This document shows, in pieces, positions 12,841 through 24,959 of a DNA stretch of 64,000 nt. A program made the position numbers and the translations under genes. The first letter of the stretch is position 1. Each line of letters opens with the position of its first letter. Under the pieces are notes generated by a model. The model worked only from the letters and a program-made list of their open reading frames with translations. It had not been told where the DNA came from and did no database searches. The stretch comes from Nymphaea colorata (Eukaryota > Streptophyta > Magnoliopsida > Nymphaeales > Nymphaeaceae), in NCBI RefSeq assembly GCF_008831285.2, contig NC_045143.1, positions 1,027,503 through 1,091,502 on the forward strand, written 5' to 3'.

Positions 12841-14857
12841 GATTAAGAGATCAGTTCAAATTTATACTTAAAGAAATGACATTCAATCGGGTTTGTGGTT
12901 CAGACATATATAAACATATGATCATATTCAAATTTGGGTTCATACTGGATTTAGTTTCAAACAAATACCATATATCCAATACCCTTATATTTTGACAATC
13001 AGCCAAATTCAGTTCAAAATTTTGAATTTGGATTTAGATGTTAATATAAAAATCCGATTTCTAATGAAGATTCACATATGACTTTTTTTTTTGGGGGGGT
13101 TTGAATTTGAATCCAAACATGTGAATACCTGAAAAGCCAAACACATACAGTTAAGAGTATGTTCAATTCATTGACATCCGGACTCACATATACTGTTAAT
13201 ACGTTATAGGACCGATCTACTTTTTTGAATTTTCAAGTCGATTTAAAGTATCTAAAGCTATTTTAAATTAAAAGAATAAGAAATGAACTTAACAATGTTG
13301 GTTCGTCCAATTCAAAGAGCACCGCGAAGCATGTACACGACTCAAGACTTCACTCTGTCAGAGATCTTTGTGAAATATGGAACTTAGTCTGGTGTTGCGA
13401 GCATCGTTTTTCATATTATTTTGGTTTGCAGGCCCATACCCCATTGTCGAGTTATTTCCTCCATTTTCACCTAAAGAAACAACTCAAATTCCTTTCGTTC
13501 CAATGCACATAAATATGAAAAAATGATGGGTGATGAGTACCAACCTGACTTGATTAATCATTCATATGGTGTAAGATGCTTTACTTTTCCAAAGTTAAAT
13601 TATTAGTTGATGTTAACTCTGCATGTGACAAGTTGTGAATGATAGTTTCACATTGATTTAACAATTGCATTTTGCAAGACGTGATGGCTTACAAATTAGC
13701 ACGTTAAAAAGCGAGTGAGTTCTCAGAGGTCGACTTGAACTCGAGCCGAGCCGAGCCGAGTCGACCTTGAGTGAGCTCGATCTGGACTTGAGCCAAGCCT
13801 TGAAGGAGCAGAGTCGAGCATAGAAAGGAAACCAAGAGGGTTCTAGACGGTCCAAAACTCAAACGAATGATGGAACACATGCAGCTCCTGAGAAATCAAA
13901 TCCATGTATCTCAAAAAGCAAAGAATTGCATGGCGACAAGATGGATTGCAAATCGCACGACTGCAAGCACATGTTGTCGCGTTCCAAAGTATCGGAAGAA
14001 TGCGATGAACGACTGAGATTGAAATTTGACCAACCAATTTTCATGATTCATCTTTTTGTGATCCCACAGCCCATATTGGATTGTACTATGTCAATGGACC
14101 CCAGTTAGTGGACCTCATTATTTAGTGTATGGAACATGTGAACTGGGTCCAGTGGAGGAGCTGCATGTGGGCAGCCGAATGGACAATGGACTTGGGTCCT
14201 GGGTTCAGCCATATGAGGTGCAGCCTCTGGACCAAGGAGTGCCTTAGCCAGAAAATTGACCTTGGTTGCAGACAAAGAAGCAAAGTGTTGTTTCCTTCTT
14301 TTTGGGTAACTTTACCCCATAACTCGTCACATTGACATTGCCGGTAACCATGTTCATGTAGGGCCAGATAATTTGGAAGGCCATGAGTTGCGCATTGGAC
14401 ACATTTTCCACAAACTTATTAAAGGAATGATTTACAATTTATAGTCTCTCAATTTGCTTTCTTCTTTCGGTTTAATGCATTTTGCCTAACCTTGTACCAT
14501 GTCTGCAAAATGTTATATTTTGACTGAAATGGTGGAGAACATGATATCCCACTTTATTTTATTCCCACTTTGAAGGCATGTGCAAAATATCGGAAAAGAC
14601 CTGTACGTTTGGAATTTATGCATCTTTTTTTTTTCCATGTTCTACAAATTTTAGCTTTCCTTTTACTGTGTGGTGTGTGGAATTTGGCTGAATGTAGGCA
14701 GGCCACCAGGTCTACGGGTAAGCTAAGAAAAAATCATACAAAAAGTTCTCAATAATGCTTTCGGTTTTGCTCCGTGTGCAGCCGTTCCGTCATTTCATAT
14801 TATATCAAGTATATGGATAGTACTTCTACGACAATTTTCAGACAGTCAATTATGTCG

Positions 14858-15202
14858 CAGATATCGACTTGAAATGTGATTTCAGTGGTGAAACATATCC
14901 AGACGATGGTGGAGGCACATGTGGGCAACTGCCTACACGAACAACACAAAGTGATCGCTTACATGTTAGTGTCCCGTAGCCATTTGATTATTTACATGTT
15001 GCTAGGAGTGAAGCAAAACAGAAGCAACCTCAACAGAAGGGTTGCAACGTACAACACACCCAAAAAAGATAGAGGACAACTCTTGACCTTCAGCACAGTC
15101 GCCTAACCATCCCAGCCAACCTCTTTAAGCTGCATTCTTAGCAACTTGAAACCTATGCAAAATGTTATTGCTCAACAAACTGTTCTGCACAAGCCCTCGT
15201 CC
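14858..15202. repeat. Diverged partial copy of the 20.8-21.35 kb locus
   Basis: This block aligns collinearly with 20833-21351. Shared landmarks include GGTGAAACATA, GGCACATGTGGGCAA, GAGTGAAGCAAAACAG, CAACCTCAACAGAAGGGTT and CTTCAGCACAGTCGCCTAAC. It lacks roughly 120 bases present in the other copy (about 20968-21090) and two shorter pieces. Similarity stops abruptly at both ends. The open frames of the other copy are not preserved, so this looks like a decayed duplicate. Confidence 0.7.
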
Positions 15203-17202
15203 CTACCCCTCCTTAATTACAGAAGCAGCAATTTCTGCACAAACTGGCTTCCATGGAAACTACTTGAATATACACTTCACCAGGCCTAGTCTCAGGCCAG
15301 CTACTTGGGAAGGAGCCCAACTGGACCCAAACCTTGCATTCCAAAATATACTTTGGGAACGATTGAAAAAAAAAAAAAAAAAAAACTATCCACACGTTGA
15401 TGTCAAACAAATTGTACCGCTGCTGGCTGCTGGGATCGACCGTGTTGAAGCTCCCATTATTTTGCTGCTTCTCACGCTAAACAAATTTCAATTTACCTGG
15501 AGCACACCAGGTTCCAACTTCCATGCAATCGCTTTGTTTCACATTCATCGTTTGCATGGGACATTAGGCACCAGTGATTCAGTGAACGCGCGGAACATCA
15601 GCATTTCCAGACTGCAGAATTCTGCGAAATCAAACGAGTTCCAAGCCTTCCTCTTTGACGGTATGTGGTACATTAGGCTTCTACTTTTTCTTCATAGGCA
15701 CGAGTGAGGTCGTGAACTCCACGTTTAAGATACCAAGTTTCCGCATTATCGACCTTCTACCCCGTTCTTTCCTTTCCAACAAAGAGATATGCAGACAAAA
15801 TGGAAATTCATAGCAAAATATAGTGGCAAGACGTCACCATATCAAAAAGAAAAAATGAAAATGACAAAAGAGAAACATAAGCAAAGAAAGCAAGATGGGG
15901 GCGGTGGAACGAGGAGAGAAAGAAAGAGTTAGTGAGAAGCTAACGCCATATCGTACATCCAATACGAAGAGCAAGGTGGAACTACATCCAACTAAAGCAA
16001 CACATCGTTGATGCATCATTGAACATACAATTATTGGCACTATAACCAATACCAAACACAAATATGGCATCCCCCCATTTCCACGAAAAGACATGCGCCC
16101 CATTAACCATGGCTACTTCGTAAGATTAATCTTAAAAAAGAAAAAGAAAAATAAGTATGTTGCCAATTCGACATTGATTTAATAATGCGCAAATAAAAAA
16201 AATAAATCAGTTTTATTTTTCATTTTTTTCCAATGGTCATGCCCACGGGTTTGTCTCAATCTCTGTCTTCTGACCAAATAAGAAGAGTACAAATACATGG
16301 ATCACTTTGTCGTTGACTATTTAACCAAAAGGGCCAAGGAGGGTCCGAGTCTTTCTGACCAACTGGGCGAGCGGGCCAAATTCTTTTGTTTGATTCAAGG
16401 TTGACCTTTGTATGGATTTTGATGTAAACTCGGGAGGTATATTGCATCGTTGCTTAGCTTAGTCGGTCGTCCTTAGCCAGAGATGACGGGACCTATATGC
16501 TGATAGAGATGAAAAATTGTTTGAATTCAAAGAATTAAAAAAGTAGGAAAAGAATTGGCGGTGGGAATGGGACGCAAGTGGCTGGTAGGCAGAAAGTCGG
16601 TCGTTCAAATTTCGATGGGCCCTCTCTTCGCATGAGGGTGGGTGAGTGAATGGCCTTAGGCAAAGCCTACGACGAAGTTTGTTGACCTGGGGTGGTTTCC
16701 CCAAGTATAGTGAAAAGAAAAAAAATACAAACGAAATTGGATTAGGATGGGCCATATCAATCTGCATCCGGAGAAGTGGTTGATAAAATGGGTGGTTCTT
16801 TTGTATACAAAGAACATATTTCCCTGTAATCAGCAAAGTCGTCCTAACGGCCAGTGAGTCGATCGGTTACAAAAAAAATGTTATTATGTGCATTTTTCTT
16901 TGAAATTAAGTAAAAATATATTTAAAATTTTAAAATAATAATAATAAATAAATAGCATATGATGCACTGCATCCTTGTATCACCCATGAATCAAACTCAA
17001 AATTGAATCCGCAGCCAAATGAAGCTGATTTTTAAAACACTAATAATTTGAACATTAAAAAAGAAAGATCTATTAACGACAATATATTCAGAGAGAATGC
17101 TACACGCCATGAAAAGCAACTTGTCCAACTGCCAGAGGAAATCCAGGGCGTTGCTATATGAGGCTTCATTGCTGGGTTTACCTTTGTAATATATAACATG
17201 CA

Positions 17203-17206
<4 letters not shown>

Positions 17207-17265
<59 letters not shown>
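17207..17265. repeat. (TA)n microsatellite
   Basis: Close to 60 bases of pure TA repeat, intergenic, ending at ATATACGGAC. Confidence 0.95.
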
Positions 17266-17266
<1 letters not shown>

Positions 17267-18863
17267 GGACAGTAAGCAGGATTATTTAGTGAAAATTGAG
17301 AAACAAATAGACAAAAAAAGTAACTTAAAATGACAAAGAAATTAGGTGCAATTTAAGTAACTTGTCATCATACATAAAATAGTTACCTGTAGAATGTTGC
17401 CCATATCGATAATCAAGGTGCCAAGTCTACGTGTAGCATTGACCCACTGCCGATGGTGCAACAATTGGAGTCCCCGTGTTGTTGTATTCAAGGATGGTGC
17501 GAAAGCTTGGGTGTGCAATATGCATGCTTACATGCACCAAGTGTAAGTTCTTTTAATAGAGCATATACATATCTAACAAAAATATAATTACCAGTAACCT
17601 CTTATATTAGTGCAATTTCTTCAGTCAGCAATCTCATTTTCACCATGATCCTTCAAACAACGCTTCCAGGGTTGCCGACCCTTGAAGGCACAGTTGAAAC
17701 CTACCACTACAAGAAAAGTGACATTTCATCTAATTGAACAGGGGTAATCCCAAATCATCTAATTGTCTAAACACATCAAACTAACTAAAAGAATAGGGTC
17801 CTACTTCACGGCCACTTTAAAGGATTAGTTAAGAATTCCAGGAAACTGATGTGCACAAAAAAAAACAAGCAAAACCAAATGCATGTGCAGGACTTAAAGG
17901 CCAAGTCGTGCCAAATCAAACTTTATCATCTAGGAAGACAGAAGTGAGGAGCTGCATTGCACTTCTCATGCCTACAATTAATCGAAACCCTGGACTCTTC
18001 CAGATAAAAGCATGGAACGATATATAATTTAAAGGTAATGGTTGCAGAAAGCAAAGACCGAAGTTGACTACTTCAGCTCCAAACAACAGAAACCTACTAA
18101 TTGAGAGAGGAAGACAACAAAAACGGGCTAAAAACATCCGACTTCTGTCAAGGGAAAATAGAAATTTTATGCCTTTGCGGACCAATTCAGATAGTAGGTC
18201 TAGTGTCATGAAGCCAGTTAATTCTAGATAAAGAGAACATGCAAGTGATAAACAACTTTTCTTGTATGAGGCAAGTAAATGGCAAGACATATCTGAAGAG
18301 ATGAAGCTTATTTGAAGACTAAAGCACACTATTAAGCTCTAGACTTAGTCTCTCCCAGCAAGAATTACACAAAAGCAAGATGTATCGTTTCCAGCACGAG
18401 AATAGCCTCTTGCATCACAATCCAGTTCCATAAGATTTCCAGTCTTTATCGGGGGAAGCACTGAAACATAATACGTCTCTCAGAGGAAACCGTCATAAGG
18501 AATGATCATGTTCTATTAATAACGTAGCATAAGCAAAGCTAGTAGAGACAGGTAGAATGCTTAACACATCTAAGACATGCAAGAAAATGGAATCCATTAC
18601 CACCGAAATTATTAGAAAACAAAAGCAAAACAAAGTTGCAACCACATTTTGGTCATTCCAGGATATTTAACGGTAAGGATTCAAATAACTGCATAATTAC
18701 ACCAACATATTTGACAATTCACATTTCATAATTTTGTAGCCAAGTATCTTATAAATGTTATCAGAAGTCGAATGTACGTTCATGTTCCATAAAGGTGTTG
18801 CTTGGTAAAACAGGAACGGTCCAAGAGGACACCGAACCATTCCAGGGGAGGGCATCTCCTTGG

Positions 18864-19117
18864 AGGTGGGCACCGGGCGGTACCCGGCCCAGCCCCAAAA
18901 AAACCAGTCCGACAGGGCCTCATTCGGCCTGATAAATTTTAAATTTTTTTATTTTATTAATAATACATATTTTATTATTAAAAATGTATTTTATATTAAA
19001 AAATTATTTTTATATTTAATTTTTTTTATTTTAACTAGGCCGAGCCGGGGCTAGGGTTTCGTGCATCAGGCCGGCTCGGACCCGGCTCTTATCGGGCCAA
19101 GCCAGCCGGCAGGCCTA
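18864..19117. mobile_element. MITE flanked by an 11-bp target duplication
   Basis: The 11-mer CATCTCCTTGG occurs directly on both sides, at 18853-18863 and 19118-19128. The 254-bp insert has GC-rich ends and a strongly AT-rich core. Its left end contains GGTGGGCACCGGGC and its right end, read inverted, starts TAGGCCTGCCGGC, an imperfect terminal inverted repeat. An insertion of this size with a 9-11 bp target duplication fits a Mutator-type non-autonomous element, though the superfamily is inferred. It appears related to the element at 53356-53472. Confidence 0.7.
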
Positions 19118-19128
19118 CATCTCCTTGG

Positions 19129-20593
19129 CCAGACCCTGTCCAGTTATCTTTCATCTTGTCAAGGGCCAAGGGGGCATGTGCTTGCCTGACCAATATGTAA
19201 CTCTGCCCATGTACCGCAGATACAGAAAGGAAAACACTAAGAACTTGTACCTCTATTAGTAGCAACTAGTAGTGAACATATTGCAGTGAAGCGAAGGCAA
19301 TGCTAGGATTCATGTTTACATGGACTGGCCTAAAGTAAAGCTTCATAGCATCAGAAGCCTAGAATTCACTGGGTGACATGCTCCTCTATCAGGCTGAAAC
19401 CAAGAGTCTTTCATCGTGCACAGGGAGTCGTAAAGATGCATTTGGTTGGCAGCTGGTCCGCACGACAAAAGAATCTGTGATTTCCTTCATCATAAAAGAA
19501 GGCCCATTGCAGAATGGAGGAGCGGCCCAACCGCTAGGCGGTGCCTTTGAATTCAGACACATAATCAATTTAAAAATCAATTTCTAGTATACAAGGAAGA
19601 CTGGCTGAAATTTAAAAGTCAATGGCCCTACTTTTTTAGTTTATAGGTTCCAATTTGCAGCAGTATGATTAACAAATTTTGAGTTCATTTTCTAAGATGT
19701 TGACATGAAAATTGGATCAATATAGTTAATTTTCTGAAAAAACTCCAACAGACAAAAGTTAGCTAAGATAACAATATCATTTTACTCTATTGACAAATTC
19801 ATGTCTCTTTACTAGGTCTCTTTCAACTCTGACAGAGACGGGATGAATGTGTCCAAGCATAGGAAAGAGGAGGATGGATTTGAAAAATTTAAACGACTGA
19901 ATCTGGACAAACCGGATTCCTAAAGATAATGAAAAAGAGGTTGCTTTTCCATTTTCTCTCAAGCTGGTAGTTAAAGAAATAAAAGTCAAGCCTAAGAAAT
20001 GTATCAACCGACATGACATGATGTATGCTGGTCATTGCAATTTCAAATGGAACCAATCAAGCTGCTGACTCAGTGAATATCTAATCAAAGGCATAGAGGA
20101 AATGAAACAGATACCAATCAAAGAAACAGATATAATAGAAATGGTGTGTGTGTGCGTGTGATCGAGAGAGAGAGAGAGACGGACGACAAAATGGGAAATA
20201 CATTAGCGAGAGATAGAGAGAGAGAGGGAGAGCGAGAGATTAAAGACGGGTGAGAGAGAAAGGGAGGCAGTGGGGGTGCAGGAGAAATAATGAGATGGTG
20301 AAGGGGATACGCGGTAAGTTTATAGAAAGAGCACCCTGTATTGCAACGGATGCATCATATGATTACCCTGGTCCTCTCTGCTAAAGCCGACGCCCTTTTC
20401 TTTCTTTCTCTTACCAGTTTCCATTTCTCTGCTCTGCGTTGATTGTTGAATGAATTTCAATATCGTACTCACTATAGCGAACTGGATACTTCTTGCCCCT
20501 ACTTTCCTTCCTTAGGTTTTTATCAACACTGGTTTCTGCAGCTCTTCTACTCACTCTTCTCTAAGCGGGGAAATTGATCGGAAGGAGCATCTC
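19129..20593. other. Intergenic, no gene recognised
   Basis: Only short unsupported frames are present. A GA-rich tract occupies 20166-20235, next to a TG-rich patch. The right part flanks the unrecognised minus-strand locus and could include its 3' end. Confidence 0.4.
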
Positions 20594-21378
20594 TTACTCT
20601 CGCAGTCGTGAAGCGGCGTCTTCTTCACGTGATTGATACTGCATACCCTGTTCCTGCTCTGTTTCAGGCAATCGCGGCCGTATCGACTGGGCGCTGGTCT
20701 CTTCAGAGACCACTCCGACGGTGATCAAGGGGCCAATCTTCTTGCAACCTGCTTGGAACGTGGCTGAAAGACACGCTCTATGTGGTCTGATTGCTCGAAA
20801 GTTCGGCAGAGGGCTCTCGGCTGAGGTTCCCGGTCGATATCGGCTTGAATGTGATGTCAATGGTGAAACATAAGCAACCGATGGTGCAGGCACATGTGGG
20901 CAATTGACTACAGAAACAACGCATTGATTATTTACATATTAGTGCCCCATAGCCATTTCATTATTTGTATGTTGGTTTCTGGAAGCACCCTTCTCGGGGT
21001 TAGGCCTCATTCCTCTTATTCAAAGAATTAAATCCCAAAGAATGAACAAATCATATAAAACAAAGAATGCAAACCTCCGGCCCTGGAACCAGAATTAGGC
21101 TAAGAGTGAAGCAAAACAGGAGCAACCTCAACAGAAGGGTTTTAACATAGGACATACCTAAAGAAGATAGAAGACAGCCCTTGATCCAAACCTGTTTGAT
21201 CTGGAGGGTGTCTCTGACCTTCAGCACAGTCGCCTAACCATCCCAGCCAACCTCTTCGAATCGAGGCCACTTTGAAGCTGTGGCCTTCAGCACATTGAAA
21301 CCTATCCAAAATGCTATTGATCAACAAACTGGTCTCCAGAAACCCTCGTCGCCCATGGAGAAGTGAGAGAGACATCAT
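20594..21378 (-). CDS. Unrecognised minus-strand gene candidate (two possible exons)
   Basis: I do not recognise this protein. Two parts look coding. A first exon from ATG at 21378 (MMSLSLLHGRRGFLETS...) runs to a near-perfect donor AG|GTATGT at 21158/21157, after a CT-rich leader (21380-21600) typical of plant 5' UTRs. A second open stretch of GC-rich, coding-like composition (20594 to about 20905) ends in ...ASRLRE and a stop. It follows an acceptor-like TTTCTGTAG, but the phases do not join directly, so a missing exon, a different acceptor or decay is needed. The basic, serine-rich N-terminus could be an organelle presequence. The block 20833-21351 has a diverged partial copy at 14858-15202. 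It may be a gene, a pseudogene or a transposon-carried fragment. Confidence 0.3.
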
Positions 21379-24300
21379 CCGAGGAATCTATTAACAAGAA
21401 ATTAGAGATCGAGAGAGAGAGAGAGATGACCGATTGCTCTTCTTGTTGGGCAACCCGAGTGGCGTGACGACGGCGAAGAGATCGATTTTTAGGTAAATGG
21501 AGAACGACGGGGAACCAAGTGAGAAGAAACGCCTGAGAGGGCGACGAGCAGTGGACCGGAAATTTGGCGACACGCGGGAAATAAAAAGAAGTTCCCGCGG
21601 GAGTCGTTAATTTGGATTTTGTGGGTCGTGTTCTAAGTCGAACCGAGCCAACGCCTGTTCAAGAGGTGAAGTTTCATTTGAAAGAAAAAATGATGCTTAT
21701 GAGATCTGAATCAATATGCAAAAGCAGCAAGTTCCAAGGGACCAATGATGCACCATAAAATCAATTTTGAATTAGATATATATAAAACAACTAATTGAAA
21801 CAAGAGACATAACACAATTGTAATTGTAACAAGACGACTCGCACTTAAGGGCTTCGAGGTTCAAATCTTGTGATCGCTGTCACACTTCAGTGTATTACTT
21901 CTCTGGGTTGCAAATAATGACAAACGTGATATTCGAGTTGAAAATATATTATGTCCACCCAAGCCCTGAAACAACCAGCGCCTTGAACGTATAAGCATAT
22001 GAATTTGAAGGTTTCATGTTGAAAGCAGTTTCCTCTAAATAAACATTAAAAAAACTAAATTGAACTCAGCTAAATCCTATTTACTTATATGAGTTAAACT
22101 AATTTGGAGTGCCTAAGCTTGTATGGATAAAGAATTAAGTTATACTCGAGTTAGTTGATTAATTGTGCAGCAATAGCTAAACTGTAACTAATACTATCAA
22201 GGGAACCCTAGCGACGTCCTAACCATTCTTCACAACTGAAGCTTATCAAAAACTGGTTTACAATTAAGAGAAGTTTTTTAAAAGTTGAAGTTGGACAGTC
22301 AATTATGTTGCCGTATTTCAATCACTTGTACGATGTAGATCATATGATATGAGATTTAGCGCCTTGGTTTAGTACATAGCTCTTTATATTTTTCGACTGC
22401 TTCGTTTATCTTTCACACACAAACAATACATCATCAATTAAGATGGTTTAATAACTCTTAATTGTTGTTTCATTGTTACTTATATATATGTATGAAGAAG
22501 ATCGATGATTCATAGTTACAAGTATGCAACAGAGGAATTAGCTTTCTAACTTTAGCAGGAGGCTGCTAAGCAACTCGTAGATTAGTTTTAGCAGATTGTT
22601 TGACCGGCTCTGAGCAGATATAAAGAATAATGGATGAGATTTGTATTTTTATTCTCTAGTAAAGGCCATCTTCCACCATAGCAGCTGATTCATCGTCTTA
22701 TTGCCACTGGACTTCAAAACCTTGGGGGTTGGTGCCCACTCTGTTAAATAGCGGTTTCATGCTGAAATGGTAGTTGTTGATGACTAAGTAATTGATTAGG
22801 ACTATGCTTCACTGTGGAAAGAAACTTTGGGAAGACCATATGATGAACTCAAGAAACTTCTCAAAATCTCTCGTCCAATGATCCAAATTGGACAATCAAC
22901 ATGGGCGCATCGACTCTTGGAAAGAAATAGCGAGCACGTAAAGGAGCTCATGGCTCTGCAGTTTCTGCTTATTGTTATGTGAAACAGACTTATTGCTATA
23001 CATGTAACTGAACAATTTCCTTCTCTTTTTCAGATTCAGATAAGAGAGAGAGATGTTGGGAAACGAAAGCGTGAATTCTCTGCAGTTGAGACTCGTTGCA
23101 AGTTCTCTGCGTAAAAAAGAAAAATGACCATCTTACCAGAAGAAGAAGAAGTTCAACTCAACAGTAGGAAAACCAAAAGCCAGCCTCTTGCTTGAGAACT
23201 TCTCAAAAAAGAAGTGGGTCTTCGAACAGGAGCTCGATTCCCAACTGTGTTTTGATGCTCTCTGTTATCCGCTATCCTCATCGTTGCCTTATATGTTTCT
23301 AAGGCTGTCTCTGAACAAGTTACTATAGTTAAATACAGTTTCTACAAAGGTTTCTCATGTTCATCACTTGTATCAGCCTTATCAATGCGACTAGATTTCC
23401 CTCAAGATTGAGATGATAAAAAAATGTCTGAATATGCACAACTCGTAAACTTGAGCCGAGATTGGTCTGATTCAAATGCTTTTTGAAGGCAGAAAATTTA
23501 TTACGACATGGCCAACTTGTTTATAAGTAAATATGAATTGTTAAGTGTTAGCGAAACAAATACTTCAACATATTGTTTTACATAAAAGTAGATTGTTAAC
23601 TTTGTCAAGCATATGTGATCAAGCTAATGTTCAGCACGTATTACATGTCAAAGAGATCAATAATTAAGATGGTATATTTTTACATCTCGCCTAATGAGAT
23701 CTTACATTCGTGCGATTCTTGTCTATCGCATTCCAAGGAAGGAGCCAAAAGCAAGATTACAAGATTGAAAAAAGATGGGCACATTCTAGATCAGAGTAAA
23801 GTTGGGAATTCTTAATCATGATGTGAAACAAACTCCAAAAGAGGAGCAATCACAAAAGCTAGTCAAGAACTCTCCCTGTTTCGCCCTCTCGTCAAAGGAA
23901 GTGAATGACTAACTGAGAATGGCTGCTTCAGTACATACTGTCTTGGAGTGGTGGGGCTACTGCAACTTAATGGGGAACCATGTGGTGCTTTCAGTGATCA
24001 TGGTGAAGATGAACCCACTTAGATGATTTCTGATCCTTTCGGCTCCGCTTGGCTCGAACCCGAAGTTCTTGTGGAATTTGTACAAAGTTTTCCACTAGCC
24101 AAACCGAACTAAGGTTCACTTAACCCAACCTAGCCATGTTCATGTTAGTAAGCTCGATCGGTCGAACCAAGCTCAATCAAGCCGCTTAAATGCATTCGAA
24201 CCATGAGCTGCTAGGTTCAGTTGCCAGCCCTGCCCGTACCAAACGGATGCAGGACTACTCCCAACTAGTAGTAGTGGTCCACAATCTTCAGCAAGCAGGC

Positions 24301-24959
24301 CTTTATGGGTTCAGAATGAGAAAGACTTTATACCTGGTGTAGTAGTCTATTTTGAGTACTTGTACACTAGAAGGATTTGAATCTGAGATTGCAGATTTGG
24401 TATGGGACCCATGAAAGCAATTCAAACACTGAATCACATGTCGTTCTCACAAAGTCTGATATTTGATTGATCGGGGGGTGGTCTTGGCTTTTTTGTCCGA
24501 GCAATGAGATTATTTTTTTTATGAGTTCAGGAATTAATTTAAAATTTTTAAATCGATTTAAAAAAACTGAAAAAATCTGTCAACGAAAACTCTTTCGTCG
24601 AGGAAAAAGCATACCAATGAGAAGATGGAACATGGGAGTCATGCAAAAGTCAAGCACTCAATATGGAACAAGAACAGGAATAAACCCAATTCACACTCCC
24701 CGAGCCCAGCAAACGCCAAAAAGAGAGTCCCACCACCCTCCCCACACAGGCATGAGATCAATCCCTCTTCCCCATACAAGAAACAATCATCACTTCCCGA
24801 CGCCGGCCGGTTGCGGTCGGACCGAGTCCACCGGCCGGCGGCCGTCTCCTGCAGGTTGAGAGGCCGTCAGAGTCGTCTGACATTATCTTGTAAGCCTTAG
24901 GTAAGTCCTCAAATAATGGGGAGCTGTGGGGAGGGGCAGTGGGCCGCTCGCCGGGCTCG
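21379..24959. other. Intergenic region, AT-rich
   Basis: The left 200 bases look like the CT-rich leader and promoter of the unrecognised minus-strand locus. Around 21866-21877 there is GGTTCAAATC, a B-box-like sequence, but no matching A-box. Around 24040-24235 is another GAGC/CGAAC-rich patch resembling transposon debris. No protein-coding gene was recognised. The right end may hold the 3' UTR of the SOSEKI gene. Confidence 0.4.

Larger units (their letters stand above)
12481..18852. other. AT-rich intergenic region
   Basis: Apart from the (TA)n arrays and the duplicated block listed separately, this stretch shows only short frames without recognisable motifs. Around 13730-13770 there is a GAGCCGAGCCGAG-type low-complexity patch like those scattered elsewhere in the window, probably a transposon remnant. 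A frame at 15162-15707 (181 codons) contains an A-run and no domain, and I do not call it a gene. Confidence 0.45.

Noticed and set aside
15162-15707. Plus-strand frame of 181 codons
   Set aside because: It crosses a long A-run coding for lysines, starts in the decayed duplicate and shows no recognisable domain.
20594-20893. Plus-strand gene through the GC-rich block
   Set aside because: The plus strand is repeatedly interrupted. Only the minus strand stays open over the whole block.
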